From Nannobrachium achirus (lineage: Eukaryota; Chordata; Actinopteri; Myctophiformes; Myctophidae), in assembly GCA_963921795.1 (NCBI GenBank), contig OY997642.1:59883427-59947426 (forward strand): a stretch of DNA of 64,000 nucleotides. The letters are read 5' to 3'. Below are positions 1-11,783 of this stretch, in pieces. Within the stretch, counting starts at the first letter, position 1, and the number at the start of each line of letters is the position of its first letter. The position numbers and the translations under genes were made by a program. The notes below the pieces were generated by a model that saw only the letters and a list, made by a program, of their open reading frames with translations, was not told the origin of the DNA and did no database searches.

Positions 1-1345
1 GATCATACGGTGTGACACTAAATCATTTGGTGTGACATTCCAAATAGTGAAAAATCATACCTTTATTAATGATTAAACCAAAAAAATGTTTATGGATTAC
101 ATAGAGAATATTATCAGGAAGAGTCACAAATATTTGTGTAATTTTAGAGAAAGTTTTGACAGAATACATTTAAAATATGTTGTAAGATCATGAACATGGG
201 CCTCACACAGAGTGTCGATTATGAAAAGAATATACAGATATAATTAATTTTCAAAAAACTATAGTGGATCACTGGTTAGTTATGATAAAGGACTTTGATA
301 AAGTGAGTAACTTAAGAAAGATAAGTTACTCACTTTATCAAGTTACACACCATATGACGATTTTAGGCACAAGTACAACAAACTGCTGAATAAAGTCTGA
401 TTCCAATAAAATATCTAAAAACAAAATGTATTTCCATAAGGGTGAGAGTGAGTAGAACAAAAGTAAATAACTTTTATGCCTGCAATTTAAAGTTTTTTTT
501 AAAACACATTTTTTGGGGCGTCACGTCACTGACCCACGTATATATGTATGTACACAGGCATTCAGTTGCTGGTTCTAAAGTTATAAATGCTTTGTTTACA
601 CATGGATTGTATGTTGAGATTTTATTTGAAGAACAGATAGTTAAGGGCCCAGCAGCGTAGCTTTATCATGCATCTACATTTGATGCATGTGTAGACTCTA
701 CATGCACTCTTACAATTATGGATGGCGTAAACAAGCACCTGTGTCCTCCAACACATGCAACACAGGCGCCGGGAGGACATGATGCAGGTAGAAGAGCGCC
801 ATATTCTTGTTAAACTACTAGTCTGCAATGGTGGGCAGGAACTTCATTAGTCTTCACTGCCAACAGCACCCCACTGCCAGCGACTTATGGGACATATAGA
901 AACACTGAGCCGAGGGAGAGCAGAGCCCAGGATTACATAGGCAATTGGCACTGGGTGAAAAATGGGTTGCAAAATCGTGGGATTAAAAATTATAGAAAAA
1001 AAAAAAAAGAAACACTGAGCCAAAGAGTATTCCAGAACAGGGTTTTGTGCTCTAGAGACGTATGCCTAATTTATAATTTGTCACACAGTGGTGTCCCTTG
1101 TCGACAAGATCTGTTCTTTTCATCAAGCAACAATATTGTACACATATAAATGTGGTTTTACTCATATATTTATTTATAATTATACATTAGTTGTATTATA
1201 GCATGATTGTTATTCTCTTCAGAACTCAACCTGTGGCCTCCGCTCCGGCCTATATGACCAAATTAGCCAACAGATGCGCTGCGCTGAATTCTTACTAGCC
1301 ATCAACATAATATCTTAACACGGTATGAATTCATACAATACTTAC
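1..1345. other. Intergenic or intronic DNA, no gene recognised
   Basis: AT-rich sequence with short inverted repeats (for example around 300-345) and a duplicated short block around 895-915 and 1008-1020. The third and last coding exon of the minus-strand chemokine should lie to the left of 1346. I could not identify it here, so it is either very diverged or beyond the left edge. Confidence 0.5.
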
Positions 1346-1481
1346 ATGATGGCGTCTAGGTCGCAGCCCTGTCCGGCAACCTGGTGTCTGTAGGCTTTGA
1401 CCTGATATCTTGCAATTTCCCTGCCCGAGAACGCTTTACAGCAGTCATCTAGGCCTCCTAATGATGAGTGGCCTCTTGTCA
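1346..1481 (-). CDS. CC chemokine, exon 2 (partial gene)
   Basis: Read on the minus strand, this 136-nt exon is preceded by CAG (1484-1482) and followed by the donor gtaagt (1345-1340). It enters in phase 1 and leaves in phase 2, the usual phases of chemokine exon 2. The peptide contains LDDCCKAFSGREIARYQ, then VKAYRHQ, then GCDLDAI. This gives the adjacent CC pair, the basic loop and the third cysteine of a CC chemokine. CC chemokines are small secreted proteins that attract leukocytes through seven-helix receptors. The DCC start and GCDLDAI end recall the CCL19/20/21 group, but the subfamily is not settled. The exon with the fourth cysteine was not found in the window. Confidence 0.75.
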
Positions 1482-2640
1482 CTGTGAAATGACACAGAAA
1501 TAACTGATTATACAAGTATTCTCATTGTCAATGTCAGAATAGCCATGTTACACTTTCAGGTAAATCAGATTTTTAATATAGATGTTTTAATTTATTTATG
1601 GAGCTTCTTTTTTTTAACACAGAGAAGACCTTCCACGTAGGTGACAGGACAGTATAAGGAATCTTTAAAACACACTTTTATCTCCTCCTCTATTGGGGAT
1701 GTAAAGAACGTTTCAGGGTATAATGGTGGTGAGTTCCGAGTGACATTTGGTGACTGCTCCTCTGACAGAGTCGAGGGCCCATTCTCTTCAATTTACAGTG
1801 TTCCCCTTAGGATGGAGTTGTAACTGTGGCGGGCCATGGGCCTCCTCATGCATGTGGGGTCACACAATATACACAACATGATTGGCTGTATGTCTGGACG
1901 ATGTTTCATGTATTGTATTTAGGCGGACACCTCATAGAAATTAGGTATGGTGAAAACAATTCTGTTACAATTACTTAGACTTAACCGTCAATTATTGTTC
2001 TGATCTTCTAAAGTTGGAGCACATGTCAAGACATACCTCCTGTTCCTGCTGCCGCACCCCTTCTTCCTGGTGTCATCATGTTTAGCGGGGGACCACCTGA
2101 TTGAAGATATATACAAAAAGGTTAATAATGATGCTTGTCTGGTTATACCACTCACCCCCACGGCTGTAAATAATGATTATTAGCTTACCAGGTCAACAGA
2201 AAACGTTCAGAACTTTCCAGAATTTGAGGGTTTATACACACATTATCATGCACCACATCCCTGACAATAATTGAAATATCAATGATAATGCACCAATGCA
2301 GTGGTTCCCAAACATTTTAGCTAGAGACCCAAAAGAGAAATTAGGTGTTTGCCCGGGACTACACAAACTTTCTTCTTACATTTATGTATGGATAGGGTAA
2401 TTTGATTTATCCATTTTATTGATCAAATACTTTTGAAACATGTTGGAATTTTAATTGATGAAAAGTTTTTTTTTTTTAATCTTCCGATTTTTTAGATATT
2501 CTTTGAAATGTAGGAAATTGGGTAGTTACTCGCGATCCATAAAAAATGCTCGGAGACCCAGACATGGGTCCCGACCCACTGTTGGGGAAACAGTACACTA
2601 ATGAATACAAAATTATGAGCTCTCACTCTCGTGATCCGGC
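1482..2640. other. Intron-like DNA of the chemokine, no exon seen
   Basis: If the leader exon at 8066-8168 belongs to the chemokine, this stretch is part of its first intron. It holds AT-rich sequence and short homopolymer runs. The open frame at 1641-1823 matches nothing I recognise and has no splice or codon signals that would support it. Confidence 0.4.
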
Positions 2641-2654
2641 AGGGGTCCATGCTC

Positions 2655-2835
2655 AAGCTCCCTCAGCCCTATGTTCCCTCAGCCTTATGTTCCCTCAGCC
2701 TTATGTTCCCTCAACCCTATGTTCCCTCAGCCTTATGTTCCCTCAGCCCTATGTTCCCTCAGCCCTATGTTCCCTCATCCCAAAATAGGACCCTATGTTC
2801 CCTCAGCCCTATGTTCCCTCAGACCAAAAATCTCA
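2655..2835. repeat. 16-bp minisatellite
   Basis: About ten tandem copies of a 16-bp unit close to CCCTCAGCCYTATGTT. Because 16 is not a multiple of three, every frame gives a repetitive Pro/Ser/Leu open frame. These frames are by-products of the repeat and not genes. Confidence 0.9.
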
Positions 2836-2889
2836 GTCCCCCAGGGCATTGTTTCCGACGTCTCATTGTTCTGACGCCTCATTCGTCCG

Positions 2890-3095
2890 ATGCTGGTGAA
2901 TGCTAACCTGGTGAATACTAACCTGGTGAATGCTGACCTGCCAACGCTGGTGTAAGCTAACCCGTGAATGCGGACCTGCCGACACTGGTGAATGCTGGTG
3001 AATGCTAACCTTTTGAATGCTGGCGAATGCTAACCTTGTGAATGCTGACCTGCCGATGCTGGTGAATGCTAACCTGGTGAATGTTAACCTGAAGA
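2890..3095. repeat. 15-bp minisatellite (GAATGCTAACCTGGT type)
   Basis: Degenerate tandem units of about 15 bp containing GAATGCTAACCTG. Related short stretches occur at 24185-24242 and, inverted, near 9415-9482, so this is a dispersed repeat and not a unique locus. Confidence 0.8.
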
Positions 3096-3169
3096 ATACT
3101 AACTCTTTATATGCCCATATATGGCGATCCCTGATGTCATCATTATTAAGGCCATATCTGTGAAGGGTT

Positions 3170-3365
3170 CACCCCGCTATTACGAAATCCCGCTATTCCG
3201 AACGTCGACTTCCATTCTTCGAAATAGCGGTGTCTCCAAATGTTATATAAGCCACGCTTTTCCGAAATGAAAAAGCACCCACTTTCCGATCATTGACTTC
3301 CATTCTTCGAAATGGGGGTGTTTGCTCTTCTTCAATAGCACCCCTCTATTCCGAATATAGCCTAT
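3170..3365. repeat. TTCCGAA-containing repeat block, first copy
   Basis: Repeated short units around ATTCCGAA and TTCGAAAT alternate on both strands. The same motif makes up blocks at 6120-6255, 6940-7070 and 7840-7940. Confidence 0.7.
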
Positions 3366-3369
3366 ATAA

Positions 3370-4465
3370 GACTATCTTTATATCTGACTTTAGCCTCTCT
3401 CTCTCGCATGAGAGAGCATCTCTCTTTCTCAAGGCGGCGGGTGAGCCAAACGTTTGGGAAGGCTTTTTAATACTAGCCAAATAGGCCTATTGTATTTTTA
3501 CCCCACTACAATTGTATGAAAAGTAAACATAGCTAGTTACTTTGCAGATGTAAATTATGATAGGCCTGGCTATTATAAAACATAGTGCCTTTAGCCCCGT
3601 TTTATAGACTATTTGAAAATAGCCAATCTACAAGCTCACAACGCGTCGCGCTGCGCTGTGACACATTGTGAGCCTATTTTGATGTCATCACTTTCGTAGC
3701 CTACTTTTACCAAAGTGCATTTTGAATTCCGGACTTTAACTTGTAACAAAGTATTTCAATAATGCAGTAGGCTATTGATACTTTTACCTAAGTAAAAAAT
3801 CGGAGTAGCCTACGAGAACGGAGAGACAGAGACTAGAAAGCGCTCTATGAGTAGGCTATGATCACATCAGCTGCAGCCCATCCATCATCAAGCCTAATTT
3901 ATCTCCGTCCCGCGATGATGATGCGTGCAGTCCTGCCAAACTATTGCGTGATGCCTGATCAATGGTTGTGAATGTGATAATCGATTTGGGTGCACGGTGG
4001 TCGCCCGCAGTGAGTGCACCTGCTGGCTGGCTGTGCTGCTCCTGCATTATTCAGTCTGAAAAGTCATCCAATAAACTGAATAAAGACTACTATGTGAATT
4101 GTGAATAACTCTTTACCTATAGGCTACTGTGCTGCTGCTGTGATGCATTTTGAAGGTCCATGAAGAAGTAATCCGTTATTTGGGGTGACGACAACCAGAA
4201 TGCAGAATAGACTATCATTAAAGTTTGGCTGAGAATGTAATATGGTTTAAATGATCTAATGTAACTTTGAGAAGCGCAGAGCTGGTCAGAGTCAATCAGA
4301 CCAGCTGCGGGACTGCTGCGCTAATTGGGTTGACTCGTTGACCTAGGCCTACTTGCGCTATTCGGTTTATAATTGAAAAATGGAAATGCATTGACAGTAG
4401 GCCTATTAATTCATTTATCAAAATATCAAAATTCATTAAATTTGTCCACACAGCAGTGTGGAAGG
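3370..4465. other. Gene-free stretch with a palindrome copy
   Basis: No gene recognised. Positions 3612-3672 carry one copy of the dispersed palindrome (ATCTACAAGCTCACAA followed by an inverted half) described under findings. Confidence 0.5.
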
Positions 4466-4469
4466 AAGA

Positions 4470-4502
4470 CAGGCAGACAGACAGACAGACAGACAGACAG
4501 TC

Positions 4503-4578
<76 letters not shown>
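4470..4578. repeat. (GACA)n microsatellite
   Basis: About 27 tandem GACA units with one interruption (GTCA near 4499). Open frames on both strands here are translations of the repeat. Confidence 0.97.
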
Positions 4579-5393
4579 TGATTGATTTCATTTTCCCATT
4601 GCAATCATCTGGGGACCCCCCAAAATAATTTGGTTCCCAACCCACAGGTTGAGAACCACTGATAGCCCAGCTCCCAGTTACAGCAATGCACAAGCCAGAT
4701 GACCCCTAGCTGGTGATTTTTTTCTCTCTTTTTCCCTGAGATAAAGGGTGACAATTACATTGCTAAGGCTAATCCTAAAAGAAAAACCTGTCTTGCCTGT
4801 TTCTCCTTTCATTAAAGTAAATGGCACTGCTTATGTCTAACACATTTAGTTCAGTTTTCAGTTCAGTTTTAACCTATTCTCTGAGGATGCAGGACACCGA
4901 GTTTAGCCTCTATGGGCTAATGCACTGCTTTCAAGGAAAAACAAACAAAGGTGTGAATTACTCCAGTCAATGAATCAATTAGCGCCGGTCATTATTTGCT
5001 TTCAAGGAAAAACAAATAATAGATGTGTGAATTGCGCCGGTCATTAGCTCCTGCTGTGCCATCAAACAAATATGGTACACCAATTAAGGATCAAAGCAAA
5101 GGCAATTGGTGGTGATCGAGGGTTTCGGTCTCGGGAGGTTTGAGTGGAGTTTTTGGTGTGGGGATTCGACCAGAGATGACATCTGCTAATTAGACTACAG
5201 TCTCACAGCTGAAAAAGTGAACTGCGCTGAACTTCATGACAACTAGGCCTACTATAGCCTAACTACTTTCTAAACGTCAAGGAGGGCGCTCCACTAATCA
5301 CGTACAACCGATTTGACACTATAGGCCTCCTTCAAAATTGGTCTATCAGCTCATAGCGCGGCAGCGCACGGCGGTGCACAGACTTCGCCGATG

Positions 5394-5396
<3 letters not shown>
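4579..5396. other. Gene-free stretch
   Basis: No exon seen. The start (4600-4670) looks like the end of a hAT-like element, with GGTTGAGAACCACTGA at 4648-4663. A short direct repeat (TTTCAAGGAAAAACAAA) occurs at 4930 and 4999. Confidence 0.5.

Positions 5397-5475
<79 letters not shown>
5397..5475. repeat. (TG)n microsatellite
   Basis: About 39 uninterrupted TG units. Confidence 0.97.
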
Positions 5476-5477
<2 letters not shown>

Positions 5478-6115
5478 TGGTAATTACTTTTATCGTTATC
5501 TTGATGTCAAAACTTTTTTGCGTTTACTTATTATTATTTAATTATTATTGTCATTTAAAACTGTCGTCATTGAAATAAATATGCCATCTCAGCTGTTACA
5601 GAACACTGTTTAATTTATCGCAAGAAAGTTCTAATTTGGTTTGAAAAGTAGGCTATGAATGAAGAATGAATGAGCTTTATTACCGGTATATTGTTGCATA
5701 AAACAAGTTCAAGAACAACGAAATTGGAGCAAACCTTTATTGTTAAGACAAAACAATAAGTTACATTTATAAAAAAGTAGGCCTATAGATAGCCTACGAA
5801 GTAAAAAAAAAAGTCCCGTTCAGTTCAAACAGTGGGATAGGTCTTTGAGGATGCTGTGGGTCTTTCTGAGAAGTAGCCTACATAACCGGAGAAATACAGG
5901 TTATTTCTGTGCTTTTCATCACTTGAAAGCAATAGTAGCGTACACGGCACGCACATTGGCATCAGGCCGCAAAAAGTAGCTGCATTTTGAGCTTGTAAAA
6001 CGGCTATTTTCATCAATTTCATGGATGGTTGAAGTGGTTAGACTACTGTAAGTTTTGTAATAATAAATGCAAGCACAAACGCAGACATTCGTTTAGAATT
6101 AGGCTAAAGGGAGGG
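5476..6115. other. Gene-free stretch
   Basis: AT-rich sequence with no exon seen. Positions 5977-6013 hold a half copy of the dispersed GAGCTTGTA palindrome. Confidence 0.45.
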
Positions 6116-6119
6116 GGAC

Positions 6120-6255
6120 GGTTCTCTATTCCGAAACCCCCCCTTTTCGAAACCCCCCCTTTTCGAAACCCCCCCTTTTCGAAGCCCCCCCTTTTCGAAT
6201 TTTGATTTTCGGAAAGGGGGGGTTCCCGAATTGCGGTCGGGACCTCACCATTCCG
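6120..6255. repeat. TTCCGAA/CCCCCCTTTTCGAA repeat block
   Basis: Four tandem copies of an 18-bp unit near CCCCCCCTTTTCGAAACC, followed by the inverted version. Same motif family as the blocks at 3170-3365 and 6940-7940. Confidence 0.8.
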
Positions 6256-6852
6256 AAAATCTGAATTTGAGCAGATTATTCCACCAGCAGGGCTTAAAGT
6301 GAGCCGGAACGGCCGGAACCCCCGTCAACACTAGGGCTTTGCACATAAAGAGTGCTGCTGCATTATATCCTATATTAATTATATTATGGACGTATAATTG
6401 CAACATGTTGATAATAAAGTGAATAATAGGCCTATTAGTTATATGGACGTATAATATGCATGACGCACTGTGCGTCCTGTGCGTCTGGGAACACATTGCC
6501 AAATGGCACCAAAAAAAGAGAAAAGAAGAAAAAAAAAGGCCAAGCCGATCATCATCATAGATTCAAAGCTCCGCCTAAAAATAAACACGGAATGCATGCC
6601 AGAGAATAGCAGACCTCCAAGCTCAGAGTCACACCGGGCACATCCGCGACGCGATCTGAGTGTGTAGGATACTGTATGACTGAAGCTTGTTGTACAGCCA
6701 GCTGTTCTCAGCGCCGCGGCCGCCGCCGTCTATATTGGCCTAAAGCTGCGTTCAGCGTCCGTAGCCTACTTTATATTAGGTTATATCATTTGGAAATACC
6801 CAGCAGCATTTGGGAAGGCGCACAGCCTCCCCTAGCCTTCATTACGCGCCGC

Positions 6853-6856
<4 letters not shown>

Positions 6857-6917
<61 letters not shown>
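6857..6917. repeat. (CT)n microsatellite
   Basis: About 30 CT units next to the TTCCGAA block. Confidence 0.97.
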
Positions 6918-6919
<2 letters not shown>

Positions 6920-6939
6920 CATCTCCCTTTAGGGTACAC

Positions 6940-7942
6940 ACCTCCATTCCGAAACCCCACCATTCCGAAGATTGACTTCCATTATTCGGAATGGTGGGGT
7001 TTCCCATTGTTCTATAAGACCCCACCATTCCGAAAATCAGAAACACCACCATTCCGAATATTCAGTTTCATTTTCACCCACCTCCATCCACCCCCACCAA
7101 CCTCCACCCACTTTCACCCACTTTCACCCACCTCCACCCACTCTCAACCTCCACCCAATTTCACCCAACTCCACCCATCTCCACCCACTTCCACCCACCT
7201 CTACCCACTTTCACCTACCCCACCCACCCACCTCCATCCACCCCACCCACCTCCACCCCCACCTGTACCCACATCCACCAAGTTTCACCCAGCCCCACCC
7301 ACCTCCACTAACTTTCACCTACCTCCATCCAGATCCCTTCAGCCACCCCACCCATCTCCACCCGCTTTCACCCACCTCCACACACCTCCACCTACTTTCA
7401 CTCACATCCACCCATTTTCCTCACCTCCAACCATTTTCACCCATCCCCACCCACCTCCACACATTTTCACCCACATCCAACAAGTTTCAGCCACCCCCAC
7501 CTACCTCCGCTCAATTTCACCCACCTCCATCCACTCCATCAACCTCCACCTACTTTCACCCAGCTCTATTCACTTTCCCCCAACTCCACCCACTTTCCTG
7601 CCCCTTGGAGTCGGGTGAAAGTGGGCGGAGGTGGGGGGGCCAAAGTGGGTGGATGTGTGTGAAATTGGTTAGAGGTGGCTGGGTTAAAGTTGGTGGAGGT
7701 GGGTGAAATTGGGTAGAGGTGGCTAGGTTAAAGTTGGTGGAGGTGGGTGGGTGGAGGTGAGTGAAAGTGGGAGGAGGTGGGTGGGGGGGTGAACGTGGTT
7801 GAGGTAAAGTGGGTGGAGGTGGGTGAAAGTTAAAATAATTAAAATTTCGGAATGGTGGGGTTTCGGAATGGAGGTGTTTCGGAACGGTGGTGTTTCGGAA
7901 TGGTGGGGTTTCGGAATGGTGGTGTTTCGGAATGGAGGCCCG
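6940..7942. repeat. 1-kb inverted repeat with a polypyrimidine/polypurine minisatellite core
   Basis: Both ends consist of ATTCCGAA / TTCGGAAT units facing each other (6940-7070 and 7845-7940). Between them, 7070-7605 is a pyrimidine-rich array of units near TTTCACCCACCTCCACCCA. From 7606 to 7840 the array continues as its complement, GGTGGAGGTGGGTGAAA, so the block can fold back on itself. Long Pro/Thr/His open frames here (244, 203 and 144 codons) are repeat translations with no start context, domain or splice support. Confidence 0.9.
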
Positions 7943-8065
7943 TCCCCCAGGTGACATACTGTATAATGAAGTGCTAGAGAACCGACACACTATGTAGGGT
8001 TCTTGTGTGAGACAAGTCTCATTTTACATGAATGAATTTGACCTTTGACCCTCGCAGATACTCAC

Positions 8066-8168
8066 ATTGCAGGGCCCTGTCTGTGGTTCTTATGGCAAGC
8101 AGAAGAAACAGCAGAGTCAGGATCACTGCACACCATCTGACGATCTCTCTCTGGATGATGAGCTCTCT
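8066..8168 (-). CDS. Candidate leader exon of the chemokine (hydrophobic)
   Basis: Read on the minus strand, a frame after a possible acceptor gtttgcag encodes RELIIQREIVRWCAVILTL and then LFLLLAIRTTDRALQ, ending in phase 1 at the donor gtgagt (8065-8060). The hydrophobic core followed by a polar ALQ end looks like a secretion signal. The phase-1 end matches the phase-1 start of the chemokine exon at 1481, so joining them keeps the frame. No in-frame ATG lies in the exon, and the intron would be about 6.6 kb, which is long for a chemokine. It could be an internal exon of another membrane protein. Confidence 0.4.
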
Positions 8169-8253
8169 CTGCAAACCTGGAGCATATTGGTAGGATAAGG
8201 ATATTATAATACAATACAATTACAACCAGTAAGACTCCCTAATCGGGAGATAA

Positions 8254-8977
8254 GCGACCGTCAGGTCGCAGTGTGATTTTAGGCCAAAATGTGTAGGAGC
8301 AGTGTCCAAAAATGTGTTTGAAAAAATCGGCCTGATGGCGGCGCTATTTGGGACAGATCCATGTTGATGAGATGAGTGTAGACATACTGTGTTCCGATTT
8401 GCGTGATTTTAGGGCAACATCTGTAGGAGTAGTGGCCGAAAATGTGTTTTAAAAAATCGGCCTGAAGGTGGCGCTAAATGGGACAGATCCATGTTGATGA
8501 CATGAGTGTAGAGCAAGTGTGTACCGATTTGCGTGATGTTAGGGCAACATTTGTAGGAGCAGTGTCCAAAAATGTGTTTGAAAAAATCGGCCTGATGGTG
8601 GCGCTATATGGGACAGATCCATGTTGATGACATGAGTGTAGACATACTGTGTACCGATTTGCGTGATTTTAGGGCAAAAATTGTAGGAGCAGTGTCCAAA
8701 AATCTGTTTAGCAAGAATCGGCCTCATGGTGGCGCTAGAAGAGGGCCATGTGAGAATTGATTGGAGGTTGTGGTTTGGCAGGCAAGGAGTGTGTGTGCAA
8801 AATCTGGCATGGATCGGGGCAACGGTTGCGGAGATATGAGCAGGGCAAAAGTGTGACGTGTGACGTGTGACTGACTGACTGACTGACTGACTGACTGACT
8901 GACTGACTGACTGACCGACGGACTGACGGACGGACAGCCGGTGGAGGTTTTGATAGTAAATGCGACCTGACGGTCGC
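8254..8977. mobile_element. Repeat element bounded by 17-bp inverted ends
   Basis: GCGACCGTCAGGTCGCA at 8254-8270 is exactly inverted at 8961-8977. Inside lie four copies of a 130-bp tandem unit (starts at 8292, 8422, 8552 and 8682) and a (GACT)n tract. The sequence just left of it (ACTCCCTAATCGGGAGATAA) recurs at 23948-23967. It probably belongs to a dispersed family; the mechanism of movement is unknown. Confidence 0.65.
8866..8916. repeat. (GACT)n microsatellite
   Basis: About twelve GACT units inside the element at 8254-8977. Confidence 0.95.
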
Positions 8978-10475
8978 AATTACAATAAGGTTGAAATTAA
9001 GCAATATCACAGGAGAAGGTATGCTTTACTGTGGTTATTGCAGGAACGAGGCAGTGCTGAGTGGGGAAATCTCGATATTTCCACTTTTCATTAGTTCGAC
9101 TAAGGGTTAGGGTTAGAGTTTGGTTTCAGGGTTAGGTTTAGGCATAGTTTTGCTGAGGGTATAGACGGGTTTCTTGTTTACAAACATTGAGACTAAATGC
9201 ACAGCTGACTGTATCATGTAATCAATTCCGTCCAATCCCCAAACCTGTTGTTTTGGGGAGCGCCTGTTTCATTGGCTAATTTTGGTACTGACCCTGCGCA
9301 CGCATCTAGTTCTTATCAGTGTAACGTGGACCAGAAACCCGTCTATGGGTTTGGGTTAGGTTTAGGCATAGTTTTACTGAGGTTATAGGTTTGGGTTAGG
9401 TTTAGGCATAGTGGTTAACCTTAACCAGGTTAGCATTCACCTGCGTTGGCAGATTAGCATTTTACCAGGTTAGCATTCACCAGTGTCGAACTGAGCTGAG
9501 TTTGGTAAGCGGCGCTGAAGTGCCGATGAAGTGCCGATAATCACCGATAATCACAGTAAAGCACGACCCTCAAGTGTAATATTGCGATTATACAACAGTT
9601 ACCTGTAAAAAAAAATAAAACATGACAACTCCATTTCATTGTAATTAAGATATTCGATAGAAATGTATACATTTTTAATGCCGGATTTAGCAACTACCGG
9701 TATGTCCCTGAACTTCCAATGAAAAGTGCTAGTTGCCGCTTAGCATAGTGCTGGGACAGTACAGTGCACAGCTGATTCTTTTATTTGCTGTGCCATCATG
9801 CTGGTTTGGAGCACGGGTAGATTAGCTATTTTAACCAATCAGATTGCATCGTCGGAACTACCTGTTGAGTAATAGGAGTTTTAAAACGTCTGCGAGACTG
9901 AGAGATTGAGCAAGCTGTCATTCCCAACATTGTCTGTCAACATCAACTCAAGTCACGTAATATGGCCTGCTCCAATCACATCAGCTGAGCTCATTGATGG
10001 GCCCCTTTAAAACACTCCTCCTCTGTTTAACTCATGCTCTCTGTTCAGGTCACACACAACCTCCCCGACACACGGCGCAGGGTCACTCCTAATCGTCTAT
10101 TTTTGCTATTTTATTTCTGTATATGCATTGTGGCCCTCTGAAAATGAAAAAGTGAAAATATAGTGGCCCTCTCCATCATCCAAGTTGCCCACCCACCCCT
10201 GTTCTATATTCTTCATATTCTATACTAGCCCTTACCCGTTCAAAGATATGAGCTCTGAAATGATGTGCAGTGTGTGGGTTATGGGGTGTGCACTGTGCAC
10301 ACAGTATATGAGGGATGGAAAGTAACTTTAACTGGTGCTTACATGATAATATGTAGGAGCATCAATGTAAGAAATACCCGTTTCGTTTAATGGCTACAGA
10401 GATACTGTGTACCGATCTGCATGATTTTTGGACAACATCTATAACGGGGCCAGACAACCCCCCCACCCGCGTGTG

Positions 10476-10480
<5 letters not shown>
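8978..10480. other. Gene-free stretch with TTAGGG-like degenerate repeats
   Basis: No exon seen. Around 9104-9165 and again at 9350-9412 there are degenerate GGTTAGGGTTAGGTTTAGG runs. These are short and interstitial, so they do not indicate a telomere. Positions 9415-9482 hold inverted copies of the GAATGCTAACCTGGT unit. Confidence 0.5.

Positions 10481-10571
<91 letters not shown>
10481..10571. repeat. (CA)n microsatellite
   Basis: About 45 CA units. Confidence 0.97.
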
Positions 10572-10572
<1 letters not shown>

Positions 10573-11652
10573 CTGGTTAAACATGTTGCCTCATGCTAGA
10601 TGCAGAATAGATAAGCCTCATGCTAGATGCAGAATAGCTAGTAGATACACCATAAAAATGCTAATATACAGCATATGATTTGTGAAAGTGACAAACGGGC
10701 TTCACAGTTATGTCAGGTGTGTTCATATGCTTATGGTGATGCGATTTCAGATCAATTGCTCCAGCCATTGAGGAGAAACGCTGTGACAGACACTCAGACA
10801 CTCAGACAGACACTCACTCAGACATTCCGAAAATTATATGTTAGATCTATTCATATCAATACATACTACTGCATTTATGTCAAATATGTCAATAATTACT
10901 ATGGCGTTCATCCCATGGTGCAAAGTCTCTTGAATTGAACTTTAATATGATCTGCTTCAATGTTTAAATTCAAAGAACACTTTCTAAAAAAAACGGCACA
11001 AAATGAAATGTGTGTCACAAGCTGCTATAGTTTCCAAACCTTTCATGTCGAGACACAAAAGAGAGACATTTCCCTGTAAGCCAAACTAGTGAAAATAGCA
11101 CAACTACAGTATAAGCGCACAGCACGTTGCTTTGTGCCGCGTTGTGAGCTTGTAGATCGGCTATTTCACTACGTCTTAATTAAATACTTCTAATTTATGA
11201 CAAGTAGCTTTATTTCTCAAAATGTTTATTTACGGTATTAATTTATTTATTCGCAAAATTACTGACAAAATAAATAAATGTTTCGTAATGCTTTTTTGGC
11301 AATGTTTTGTTTTTTTAACGTTTTGAAATTATAATAGTGTAAAAAAAGAAATGTAGGGAACAAAAAAATAAAGTATATTAATAAAATAGTTCAATGTTGA
11401 AAATGTCCCCTTTAAGTAATATTTGACAAGCATTATCTACCATGTAGGCCTACATATGCATTGTAGTAAGTGTAGTAAGTCATGTACTGTATTTATAATA
11501 TATTTAGACTGTATCTTACTCACATTGTCCAATATTCCTGTGTTGTCACTGTTGCACTCTGAACTGAAGTCTGTTCCAGTCTGACTTAATTTATTGTCAA
11601 ACAAAGTGGTTTTGGACACACTTATGATTTACGTACACATACACACGCACGC
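10572..11652. other. Gene-free stretch
   Basis: AT-rich, no exon seen. A half copy of the dispersed palindrome (GTTGTGAGCTTGTAGATC) lies at 11141-11158. Confidence 0.45.

Positions 11653-11783
<131 letters not shown>

Noticed and set aside
860..905. Possible last exon of the chemokine (frame with ICPISRW on the minus strand)
   Set aside because: It follows an AG and has a Cys and a Trp, but lacks the TKKG-type stretch and the usual spacing before the fourth cysteine. The match is too weak.
2040..2090. Minus-strand ATG exon with donor gtatgt near the chemokine exon
   Set aside because: The encoded peptide (MMTPGRRGAAAGTG) is not hydrophobic and cannot be a secretion signal.
4296..4693. Cys-Leu-Ser-Val and Thr-Asp-Arg-Gln repeat proteins
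   Set aside because: Pure translations of the (GACA)n microsatellite. The same applies to frames over CA, CT, CATA and AAAG runs across the window.
6972..7706. A 244-codon plus-strand open frame rich in Pro, Thr and His
   Set aside because: It is the translation of a pyrimidine-rich minisatellite. Other frames and the complementary strand give similar long open frames, and no domain or splice context is present.
9104..9165. Telomere-like TTAGGG repeats
   Set aside because: Only a few degenerate units with TTTAGG variants, in the middle of the sequence. Not a telomere or clear interstitial telomeric array.
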